64,000 bases of DNA, from positions 186,001 to 250,000 of the forward strand of contig CAXXKO010000029.1 in NCBI GenBank assembly GCA_963666705.2, given 5' to 3'. The stretch's first letter is position 1; each line of letters begins with the position of its first letter. The notes under the pieces were generated by a model. The model was not told the DNA's origin and made no database searches. It worked only from the letters and a program-made list of their open reading frames with translations. A program made the position numbers and the translations under genes. Shown piece by piece: positions 42,501-50,517 of this stretch. This stretch comes from G963666705 sp963666705. Its GTDB lineage: Bacteria; Pseudomonadota; Alphaproteobacteria; CADEGL01.

Positions 42501-43402
42501 GTGCCGCCACCTCGCCCGGCACGGGTCTGGCCTACGGCCTGCGGCGGGTCTGCGCCGCCTGGGGCATGGCCCGCTCCTCGTTCTACGCCATGACCTCCGG
42601 CCAGCACGCCGAGCAGCCGCCGGCAAAGCGTCGGGGACCGAAGCCCGCGATCTCGGACCAGGCGCTGCTGGTGGCGATCGAAGCCGACCTGGAGGCATCG
42701 CCCTGGGAGGGCGAGGGCTACCGCAAGGTCTGGGCTCGGCTTCGGGTCTGTCGCGACATCCGGGTTGCCCGCAAGCGGGTGCTCCGCCTGATGCGCGAGA
42801 ACAATCTGCTCTCGCCCCATCGCTGCCGCCGCCGTGGCGGCAATCCCCATGACGGTGAGATCATCACTCATGCCCCGAACCTCATGTGGGGCACCGATGG
42901 CGTTCGGGTGTTCACGGTGGACGACGGCTGGGGCTGGATCTTCACCGCCGTCGAGCATTGGAACGCCGAGTGTGTCGGCTGGCATGTCTGCAAGCGCGGC
43001 GACCGCTTCGCCGCCCTGCAGCCGATCTCCATGGGGCTTGCCGGGCTGTATGGCTCGACCGCGGCCGGCGCGGCTCGGGGGCTGGCCTTGCGGATGGATC
43101 ACGGCTCCCAGTATCTGTCGGACCACTTCACCAACCAGATCAAGTTCTGGGGCATCCAGCCGTCCTACGCCTTCGTCGAACAGCCCCAGACCAACGGCGT
43201 CGCCGAGCGGTTCAATCGCACGCTGAAGGAACAGATCATCCATGGTCGCATCTACCGCAACATCGCGGAGCTGCGGGACGCCGTCCGCGACTTCGTCGAA
43301 CTCTACAATGCCCAGTGGATCGTGGAGAAGAACGGCTACCTGAGCCCCGCTCAAGCTCGTCAGGCGTGGCACGCCGCGATCTCAATCAGGCCCGCCGCGT
43401 GA
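42497..43402 (+). CDS. IS3-family transposase OrfB (integrase core)
   Basis: A 301-residue DDE integrase. An HTH_21 region (EGYRKVWARLRVCRDI) precedes the rve core, with catalytic Asp in LMWGTDGVRVFTVDDG, Asp in LRMDHGSQYLS, and Glu in TNGVAERFNRTLKEQ. It starts at the ATG in the ATGA overlap with OrfA. It looks intact. Confidence 0.9.
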   Translation: MSAATSPGTGLAYGLRRVCAAWGMARSSFYAMTSGQHAEQPPAKRRGPKPAISDQALLVAIEADLEASPWEGEGYRKVWARLRVCRDIRVARKRVLRLMRENNLLSPHRCRRRGGNPHDGEIITHAPNLMWGTDGVRVFTVDDGWGWIFTAVEHWNAECVGWHVCKRGDRFAALQPISMGLAGLYGSTAAGAARGLALRMDHGSQYLSDHFTNQIKFWGIQPSYAFVEQPQTNGVAERFNRTLKEQIIHGRIYRNIAELRDAVRDFVELYNAQWIVEKNGYLSPAQARQAWHAAISIRPAA

Positions 43403-43491
43403 GACAAACTTGTGTCCAAGGAACCGGGTGCGCTACAGGCGGAGCAAAATTAGTCCACCCGGGCGGAGCAAAACTAGTCCACTTAACGTTA

Positions 43492-44566
43492 CGTCCCTAT
43501 CCGGTTAATGCAGGTAGCGACCGAGTGTTCTTTATATGTTCGCTCTAAGGGTGTACTGTTCCCGCCTCTGAGGATTGGTCGGGAGACAGGGCATGAGCGG
43601 CTTGTTGACGTTCCAAGAGCGCTACCGAGACGAGGAATCGTGCATCCTGGCCTTGGCGGATCGACGCTGGCCGTCTGGGTTTGCGTGCGCCCGCTGCGGG
43701 CACCGGCGGGGCTATCGGCACAAGGCGCGGGCGCGCGTCTTCGAATGCGCGGCTTGCGGTCGTCAAGAGTCGGTGACGGCGGGAACCATCTTCCACCGCA
43801 CCCGCACACCGTTGCCCAAATGGTTCCTGGCGGCGTGGTTGATGGGGCGGGACAAGCGCGGGGTCTCGGCCCTGTTCCTGGCGCGCGAGCTGGGGCTTCG
43901 CTATGAGACCGCATGGCTGATGGCTCACAAGCTGCGCCATGGCTTGGCGGAGCGGCCGGATGCGTTGCTGGACGGCATGGTCGAGGTCGATGAGAGCTAC
44001 TACGGCGGGCGCGGCAAGCCCGAGAGCCGGGGCCGCGGGATGGCCAATGCCAACAAGAGCCTGCTCGTGCTGGCGGTGGAGAAGGTGGCGGTGGCGCCGG
44101 GCAAGGGGGTCGAGGGCAGCGGCTTCGTCGCCGGCCGGGCGCGGCTTGCCATCCTGCCCCGGGCCAATGCCGAGCAGCTCGGCGGCTTCGTGCGGGCCGC
44201 CGTGACGCCGGGCGCGCGCCTGCTGACCGACGATTTCAAGGGCTATGCCGGGCTCGGCGCCGTCTACCGGCACCAGCCCACCGTCCAAGGCCAAGGCAAG
44301 AACGCCGAGACGCAGATGCCGATCATCCACGTCCTGTTCAGCAACCTCAAGACCTGGCTCAACGGCACTTACCATGGCGTCAGCGCCAAGCACTTGCCGC
44401 GCTATGGCCGGGAATGGGCCTATCGCTTCAACCGCCGCCGGCGGATCGACGACCTCGGCGACTTCGTCCTGAGCCGCGCCATGGCCCGGCCAACCATCAC
44501 ATACCGCCAGTTGATCCACGGTCTGCAACCCAACGACGCGCTACCTGCATTAACCGGATAGGGACG
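43492..44566 (+). mobile_element. IS1595-family insertion sequence
   Basis: 1075 bp with perfect inverted ends of about 28 bp (43492-43519 and 44539-44566; start CGTCCCTATCCGGTTAATGC). It is flanked by an exact 8-bp palindromic target duplication TAACGTTA (43484-43491 and 44567-44574). It sits in the left end zone of the large IS21 and seems intact and recent. Confidence 0.93.
43593..44561 (+). CDS. IS1595-family (ISXO2-like) transposase
   Basis: A 322-residue transposase. An N-terminal zinc ribbon (CARCGHRRGYRHKARARVF followed by CAAC) is joined to the ISXO2-like DDE domain with VEVDESYYGGRGKPES, LLTDDFKGYAGLG and the C-terminal YRFNRRRRIDDL. The ATG at 43593 is preceded by GGGAGACAGG. Its stop lies within the right inverted end. 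Confidence 0.9.
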   Translation: MSGLLTFQERYRDEESCILALADRRWPSGFACARCGHRRGYRHKARARVFECAACGRQESVTAGTIFHRTRTPLPKWFLAAWLMGRDKRGVSALFLARELGLRYETAWLMAHKLRHGLAERPDALLDGMVEVDESYYGGRGKPESRGRGMANANKSLLVLAVEKVAVAPGKGVEGSGFVAGRARLAILPRANAEQLGGFVRAAVTPGARLLTDDFKGYAGLGAVYRHQPTVQGQGKNAETQMPIIHVLFSNLKTWLNGTYHGVSAKHLPRYGREWAYRFNRRRRIDDLGDFVLSRAMARPTITYRQLIHGLQPNDALPALTG

Positions 44567-44713
44567 TAACGTTATGCGGTACGCGGTGTTGGGGGGTTGT
44601 CCCGGTAGTCCATAGGAGGGACCTGCGCTGCTTCGTGCAGCGCTTGCGTTACGCGGAGCGAAGCAGCGTGGGAGGTTCCTGTGGACCCACCGGGTCAACC
44701 ATTGCACCGGCGG

Positions 44714-45484
44714 TCAAGCAGGTATTTTTGGGGATTTCCGCCGTTTTTGGCTTTGGTTGAGACGATAGCTCTCGCCGTTCATTTCCAGGATATGGACATG
44801 GTGGGTGAGGCGGTCCAGCAAAGCCCCGGTCAGGCGTTCCGAGCCGAATATCTCCGTCCACTCATCGAACGGCAAGTTGGAGGTCACCAGGATCGAGCCC
44901 CGCTCGTAGCGCTGGCTGAAGACTTCGAACAGCAGCTCGGCGCCGGTCTTCGAGAGCGGCACGAAGCCGAGTTCGTCGATGATCAGAAGGTGATACTTTG
45001 CCAGTTGCTTCTGCAGGCGCAACAGGCGTTTTTCATCCCCGGCCTCCATCAGTTCATGAACCAGGGCAGCGGCCGTGAGGAAGCCGACGGAGAGCCCCTT
45101 TTGGCAGGCCGCCAGACCGAGACCGAGGGCGATATGGGTCTTGCCGGTTCCGCTGTTGCCGAGCGCGATGATATTCTCACGACGCTCGACGTATTCGCAT
45201 CGCGCCAACTCCAGAACCAGCATCTTGTCGAGCGATGCGATGGCCTTGAAGTCGAAGCTGTCGAGGCTTTTGACGGCGGGGAACCTGGCCTGTCTGATCC
45301 GCCGCTCGACCATGCGGCGCTCACGGTCGATCAGTTCCAACTCGGTCAGACGGACAAGATACCGCACATGGTCGGCGCCCTCGGTGGCGCATTGGCGGGC
45401 CAGCTTGTCGTATTCGCGCAGGAACGTCGGCAGTTTCAGGGTCTTGAGGTGATGGGCCAGCAACACTTGCGGCGTATCGGTCAT
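44714..45484 (-). CDS. istB: IstB helper ATPase of the outer IS21
   Basis: A 256-residue AAA+ ATPase that assists IS21 transposition. Walker A is IIALGNSGTGKTHIALGLGL, Walker B LLIIDELGFVPLS, and the sensor region ILVTSNLPFDEWTEIFGSER. The ATG at 45482-45484 overlaps the istA stop as ATGA. It closely resembles the IstB at 46955-47719, but with many substitutions, so the two IS21 elements are related and not recent copies of one another. Confidence 0.92.
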   Translation of the reverse strand: MTDTPQVLLAHHLKTLKLPTFLREYDKLARQCATEGADHVRYLVRLTELELIDRERRMVERRIRQARFPAVKSLDSFDFKAIASLDKMLVLELARCEYVERRENIIALGNSGTGKTHIALGLGLAACQKGLSVGFLTAAALVHELMEAGDEKRLLRLQKQLAKYHLLIIDELGFVPLSKTGAELLFEVFSQRYERGSILVTSNLPFDEWTEIFGSERLTGALLDRLTHHVHILEMNGESYRLNQSQKRRKSPKIPA

Positions 45485-46954
45485 GACGCGCCTCCACCCA
45501 ACAAGCTCATATAACTGGCGGCGGCCGTGGTCGCCACGTTGGCCCGAGGCAGGTAGGGATAGATATCCAGGTCGAGTTTGGGCGGGCGTCGCTCGATACG
45601 GCACAGCACAAGGTGTTTGACGGCGTCGTAGCCGATCGCACCCAGGCGCAGGGCGTCCTTCACCGCGCCGTGAAGCACCTCGAGATCGAAGGTCTCCACA
45701 AGCCGAAGGACCTGGACGTATTCCCGCTTGCCGGCCTTGCCCATGCGCGCCTCCAGGAGACGGCGCAGGGTTGGGAAGGCATCAGGCAGTTCCCATCCGG
45801 CTAGCGGCGCGGCCTGATCCAGGGCACCGATCTTGTGCTCCAGCAAAGGCAGGTAGTGGATCGGATCGAAGACCATGTCTTCCCGGTCGTAGGAACGGGG
45901 GTGTCGGGCAATGATCCCGGCGCCGCAACCGATAACCACCTCGTGGACATAGCCACGGATCCAGACTTCCTGATGGCCGTAGGCGACGGGCACGGAATAG
46001 TCATTCGTCCGGTAGCGCACCAGGGACAGCGAGTTGACCCGCGTGCCCTGCTTGTCGCACGCGTCGAACGGTGCCGGCAGTGGCCTCTTCAACGCTTCGC
46101 GGTCACGCACAAACCGTTCGCCGATGCTCTCGCGGTGGCCGCGCAGGACGTTGCCTTGCCGGTTGCGGCATTGCTCTTCCAGGTGGCCATTGAAGGCGTC
46201 CCAGCTCGCGAACCGGGGAAGCGGCGTCATGAAGTTCCGCCGGGCATAGCCGACCACCCCCTCCACATTGCCTTTGTCGTTACCCTTGCCGGGACGGCCG
46301 TAGCGGTCCTCGAAGAGGTAATGGGACTGCAGCCCGCTGAACGCCCGCGTTCGTTGCCGCGTGCCATCTGACAAGATGCGCGACACCAGACACTTGTCGT
46401 TGTCGTAAAGAATCGATTGGGGAACGCCGCCGAAAAAAACAAAGGCTCTGTTGTGCCCGTCCAGCCAGGCCTCCGTCGTCGCCGCCGGGTAGGCCGCAAC
46501 GAAGCAGGCATCGCTGTGGGGAAGTGTCATGACGAAAAAATGCGCCCGATACTTGACGCCGGCGATGATCGCATCCGCCTCGCCAAAGTCCGCTCGAGCA
46601 TGGCCCGGAGGATGTGACAACGGCACAAACATCTCACGCCGACGAAGGCGCCGTTCCCGAACGTAATCCTTCACGATGGTCTCTTTGCCCGTGAAGCCAT
46701 GTTCGTCGCGAAGGCGCTCGAATATACGCTTCGCCGTGTGGTGCTGCTTACGGTGAACCGTTCGGTCAATGGCGGAGCAAAAAGGGACCACCTCGGCGGT
46801 GTAAGAAGGGACCGCTTGGCGGCTGCGGGCTTGTCCCCGTAGTCCACGGGAGGGCCCCGCGCGCGACGCGGTGTGCCCTCAACAGGCTGACGCGGCGGCG
46901 CGCGCGGGAGGGACCTGTGGGCCCACGGGGTCAAGCGTGGGCTGGGTGGTCGGT

Positions 46955-47719
46955 TCAGTTAGCAGTCGGGGTTTGACGCCTGCGGCTCTGGTTGAGCCTG
47001 TAGCTGTCACCGTTCATCTCGAGGATGTTGACGTGGTGGGTGAGGCGATCGAGGAGCGCGCCGGTGAGGCGCTCGGAGCCGAACACCTCGGTCCATTCGT
47101 CGAAGGGCAGATTGGTGGTGACCAGGGTCGAGCCCCGCTCGTAGCGTTGGCTGAACACCTCGAACAACAGCTCGGCGCCGGTCTTCGACAGCGGCACGAA
47201 GCCGAGTTCGTCGACGATCAGAAGCTTGTAGGTGGCGAGCTTCTTCTGGAACCTCAGCAGCTGCTTGTCATCGCGGGCCTCGATGAGTTCGTGGACCAGC
47301 GCGGCGGCGGTGATGAAGCCGACCGAGAGGCCCTTCTGGCAGGCCGCCAGGCCGAGACCGAGGGCGATGTGGGTCTTGCCGGTCCCACTGTTGCCGAGCG
47401 CGATGAGGTTCTCGCGGCGCTCGATGTACTCGCAGCGGGCCAGCTCCAGGACCAGCGCCTTGTTGAGCGAGGGGATGACCTTGAAGTCGAAGCTGTCGAG
47501 GCTCTTGACCACGGGGAAGCGCGCCGCCTTGATGCGCCGCTCGACCATGCGGCGCTCGCGGTCGATCAGCTCGAGCTCGGCGAGTCTCAACAGGTAGCGG
47601 ACGTGATCGACGCCTTCCGAGGCGCACTGCCGGGCGATCTTGTCGTACTCGCGCAGGAAGGTCGGCAGCTTCAGCGTCTCGAGGTGGTGGGCGAGCAGCA
47701 CTTGCGGTGTGTCGGTCAT
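46955..47719 (-). CDS. istB: IstB helper ATPase of the inner IS21
   Basis: A 254-residue AAA+ ATPase. Walker A is LIALGNSGTGKTHIALGLGL, Walker B LLIVDELGFVPLS, and the second-region motif VTTNLPFDEWTEVFGSER. The ATG at 47717-47719 overlaps the IstA stop as ATGA. It is complete, ending LNQSRRRQTPTAN. Confidence 0.92.
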   Translation of the reverse strand: MTDTPQVLLAHHLETLKLPTFLREYDKIARQCASEGVDHVRYLLRLAELELIDRERRMVERRIKAARFPVVKSLDSFDFKVIPSLNKALVLELARCEYIERRENLIALGNSGTGKTHIALGLGLAACQKGLSVGFITAAALVHELIEARDDKQLLRFQKKLATYKLLIVDELGFVPLSKTGAELLFEVFSQRYERGSTLVTTNLPFDEWTEVFGSERLTGALLDRLTHHVNILEMNGDSYRLNQSRRRQTPTAN

Positions 47720-49215
47720 GCGCCGAGCCCCGACAGCAGGCTCATGTACGACTTGGCGGACGTCATCGCGACCCGGGCGCGCGGCAGATACGGATAGACG
47801 TCGAGGTTGAGCCTGGGCGGCCGCCGCTCGATGCGGCACAGTACCAGGTGCTTCACCGCATCAAAGCCGATTGCGCCGAGCCGCAGGGCGTCGCCGACCG
47901 CACCCTCGACCTCCTCGAGCCGGAAGGTCTCCAGTAGACGGAGCACCTGGACGTACTCGCGCTTGCCTGCCTTGCCCATACGAGCTTCGAGGAGCCGCCG
48001 CAGAGTGATGAAGGCCTCGGGCAGGTCCCAGCCCGCCAATGGCGCGGCCTGGTCGAGGGCGCCGATCTTCTGCTCGATCAAGGGCAGGTAATGCAGCGGG
48101 TCGAAGATCAGGTCCTCGCTGTCGTAGGACCGGCGGTGCCGGGCGATCACCTCGGCCCCGCAGCTGATCACCACCTCATCGACGTAGCCCCGGATGAGCA
48201 CCTCACGGTGGCCGTAGGCCACGGGCACGGAATAGTCGTTGCTGCGGTAACGCACCAGCGACAGCGAACTCGCCCGTCCAGGGCGCTTATCGCAGGCATC
48301 ATAGGGAGCAGGCGGCAATGGCAAGAGAACTTGACGATCCCGCTCGAGACGCTCGCCGATGGTCTCCTTGTGGCCCCGCAGCCGCGCCGCCTGGCGCCGG
48401 CGGCACTGTTCGGCGAGAGCATCGTTGAGGGCCGCGAAGCTCTCGGCACGCGGGACGGGGACCAGGAAGTTCCGCCGGATGAAGCCGACCAGTCCCTCGA
48501 CCTTGCCCTTGTCGTTGCCCTTGCCCGGCCGGCCGAACCTGTCCTCGAACAGATAGTGGGACTGAAGCTCCGTGAAGACGCGCGTTCGCTGCCGCTTCCC
48601 ATCGCCCAGGATCCGGGCAACCGCCAGCTTGGTGTTGTCGTACAGGATGGATCGGGGGACGCCGCCGAAGAAGGCAAACGCCGCGTTGTGGCCATCGCAG
48701 AATGCTTCGGTCGTCTCCGCCGGATAGGCCGCAACAAAGCAACCATCACTGTGGGGAAGGTCGAAGGCAAGGAAGTGGATCTTCCGTAACGCGCCGCCGA
48801 TCACCGCCATCGCTTCGCCGAAGTCCGCCTGGGCGTGACCGGGGGAATGGGAGAGTGGCACGAACACCTCACGCGACCGAAGCCCCTGCTCACGAACGTA
48901 GTCCTTCACGATGGTGTAGCCGCCCGTGAAACCGTACTCGTCCCGGAGGCGGTCGAAGATGCGCTTCGCAGTGTGCCGTTGCTTGCGGTGGCTGGTCCGA
49001 TCGTCTTCCAAGATCCGATCGATGATTCCCGTGAACGGACCCAGCTTTGGCCGCCTCGGCGGCGCGCTTCGGCGATACCCTGGCGGCACCGAGAACGACA
49101 GCATCTTACGGACCGTCTTGCGGTCTACACCAAACACCCGCGAGGCCTCGCGGGTGCTCATCCCCTCGACATGACACGCCCGCCGAACCCGTGCGTACAA
49201 CTCCACCCGATACAT
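47716..49215 (-). CDS. istA: IstA transposase of the inner IS21
   Basis: A 499-residue transposase. It has an N-terminal helix-turn-helix (REASRVFGVDRKTVRKML), and a DDE core with AQADFGEAMAVIGG, SILYDNTKLAVA and GKGNDKGKVEGLVGF, followed by the C-terminal IS21 domain NDYSVPVAYGHREVLIRGY. The start MYRVELYARVRR is chosen by alignment with the other IstA; the frame extends 18 codons further upstream. It is complete and likely the active transposase of the island. Confidence 0.92.
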   Translation of the reverse strand: MYRVELYARVRRACHVEGMSTREASRVFGVDRKTVRKMLSFSVPPGYRRSAPPRRPKLGPFTGIIDRILEDDRTSHRKQRHTAKRIFDRLRDEYGFTGGYTIVKDYVREQGLRSREVFVPLSHSPGHAQADFGEAMAVIGGALRKIHFLAFDLPHSDGCFVAAYPAETTEAFCDGHNAAFAFFGGVPRSILYDNTKLAVARILGDGKRQRTRVFTELQSHYLFEDRFGRPGKGNDKGKVEGLVGFIRRNFLVPVPRAESFAALNDALAEQCRRRQAARLRGHKETIGERLERDRQVLLPLPPAPYDACDKRPGRASSLSLVRYRSNDYSVPVAYGHREVLIRGYVDEVVISCGAEVIARHRRSYDSEDLIFDPLHYLPLIEQKIGALDQAAPLAGWDLPEAFITLRRLLEARMGKAGKREYVQVLRLLETFRLEEVEGAVGDALRLGAIGFDAVKHLVLCRIERRPPRLNLDVYPYLPRARVAMTSAKSYMSLLSGLGA

Positions 49216-49670
49216 CCCCCCCGCCTTCCAGTCAGAGCAACCCTGACAGAAGGCTATACGCGGTCCCATTTTGGTCCGCCGCAGCCGGATCGACCGGCCG
49301 CTTCAGTGGGGGATTATTGCTCTGCCGTTCTCACCGTTCGGTCCTCCTCCAGAATACGGTCGATGATATCCGTGAAGGGGGCCAGTTTCGGGCGTTTCGG
49401 TGGCTGGCGTCGCCGATATCCCGGCGGTTCCGAATGCCGCAGCATCTTCCTCACCGTCTCGCGCGCAATGCCAAACCGACTTGCCGCCTCTCGCTGGCTC
49501 AGACCATCAACATGGCAGGCCAGCCGAACGCGCAGATATAGGTCCACGGTGTACATCCTCCCGCCTTCCATCTCAAAAAAGATCGAAGGCTACAGGTGGC
49601 AGAGTTTTACTCCGCCCGCGGCTGGGAAATCCCGCCGCTTCCGTGGACTAATTTGTCACCGCCGTTCTCA

Positions 49671-50463
49671 ACATGAAGCCGCGTGGGCCGAAGCCGCCGC
49701 CCACGTCGGGGGTCATCACGTGGTAGTCGCGGGGCGATCCGCCGAGGGTCTCGGAGAGCGTATCGCAAAACCTGTGCGTGCCCTGGGTGGGCGCCTGGAC
49801 GGTGGTGCGGCCGGTTTCCGCGTCCCAGGCGGCGAGCACCGTGCGCGGCTCCATATAGGCGACGATGATGCGGTTGTTGACGAGGGTGAGGCGTGTTAAG
49901 TGCGCCGCTTCGGCGACGGCGGCGTCGAGCGCCGCCCGGTCGCCGCGGGCCCAGTCGAAGCAGAGGTTTCCCGTCACATCGTCCCACAGCCTGGGCGCGC
50001 CCGGGGCCAGCGCCTCGGCCGCGGTCGTGACGGTCGCCAGGGTCTCGTAGTCGATGCTCACCATCTCCGCCGCGTCCCGCGCCTGGGCGCGGGTCTCGGC
50101 CACGACGAAGGCGACGGGCTCGCCCACGAAGCGGACCTTGCCCTTGGCGAGCGCCCATTGCGGCGGATCCGGCATCTCGCTGCCGTCGGCGTTCAGGTAG
50201 GCGAAGCGGGGATCGCGGGTATAGGTAGGGTAGGGCTTGACGCCGCCGGCCTCGAGGTCGGGCTGCGTGAAGACGCCGAGCACGCCCGGTGCCGCGGCGG
50301 CGGCGGCCAAATCGATGTTGCGGATGCGCGCATGGGCGTGGGTGCTACGCGTGACGGCGGCGTGGGCCTGGCCCTCGATGTTGATGTCGTCCGTGTACCG
50401 GCCCTGGCCGGTGACGAAGCGCGCATCCTCCTTGCGCCGGACCGGCTGGCCCACCCATTTCAT
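49671..50463 (-). pseudogene. CoxL/xanthine-dehydrogenase-type molybdenum subunit, truncated by IS21
   Basis: The first 264 residues of a molybdopterin aldehyde/CO-dehydrogenase large subunit that is normally about 780. The N-terminus is VGQPVRRKEDARFVTGQGRY, then VTRSTHAHARIRNID, KVRFVGEPVAFVVAETR, and VNNRIIVAYMEPRTVLAAWD. It ends at TPDVGGGFGPRGFM, where the IS21 end begins. All MCD-binding and active-site regions are missing. It follows the GltD-like gene after 54 bases and was probably in the same operon. The missing C-terminal part is not elsewhere in the window. Confidence 0.9.
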
Positions 50464-50517
50464 GGTGTTACCCCCGCTTGTGACGGCGGCGACTTTACCC
50501 CCAAACGCCGGTCGGCC

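Larger units (their letters stand above)
42032..43429 (+). mobile_element. IS3-family insertion sequence
   Basis: About 1.4 kb with inverted ends around TTCCTTGGACACAGAATTG (left) and TTCCTTGGACACAAGTTTG (right, minus strand). It has two overlapping ORFs, as usual for IS3. It is inserted in the left subterminal repeat zone of the large IS21. No target repeat was recognised, so the exact limits are uncertain by several bases. Confidence 0.75.
46766..49333 (-). mobile_element. Inner IS21-family insertion sequence
   Basis: About 2.57 kb. Ends TCAATGGCGGAGCAAAA at 46766 and, on the minus strand from 49333, TGAGAACGGCAGAGCAA. It is flanked by the exact repeat CCGTTCGG (46758-46765 and 49334-49341; the shared sequence extends to 10 bp). 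It contains intact istA and istB and interrupts the istA of the outer IS21. Confidence 0.9.
45481..49556 (-). pseudogene. istA: IstA transposase of the outer IS21, split by another IS21
   Basis: The 5' part (49556 to 49334) encodes MYTVDLYLRVRLACHVDGLS and a helix-turn-helix up to IIDRILEEDRTV. The 3' part (about 46765 to 45481) continues HRKQHHTAKRIFERL with the DDE core: ARADFGEADAIIAG, SILYDNDKC, and GKGNDKGNVEGVVGY. Removing the inner IS21 and one target copy restores the reading (EEDRTVHRKQHHTAK). The intact product would be about 500 residues, as in its relative at 47716. Confidence 0.9.
42005..49670 (-). mobile_element. IS21-family element carrying three nested insertions
   Basis: Ends resemble those of the complete IS21 at 46766: TCAACGGCGGAGCAAAA at 42005 and, on the minus strand from 49670, TGAGAACGGCGGTGAC. 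Subterminal repeats GCGGAGCAAAA recur at about 43441 and 43474. Inside lie an IS3 (42032-43429), an IS1595 (43492-44566) and a second IS21 (46766-49333). The outer flanks, an IS1380 stump and a CoxL gene, show no matching target repeat, so the DNA on one side has been rearranged. Confidence 0.72.
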
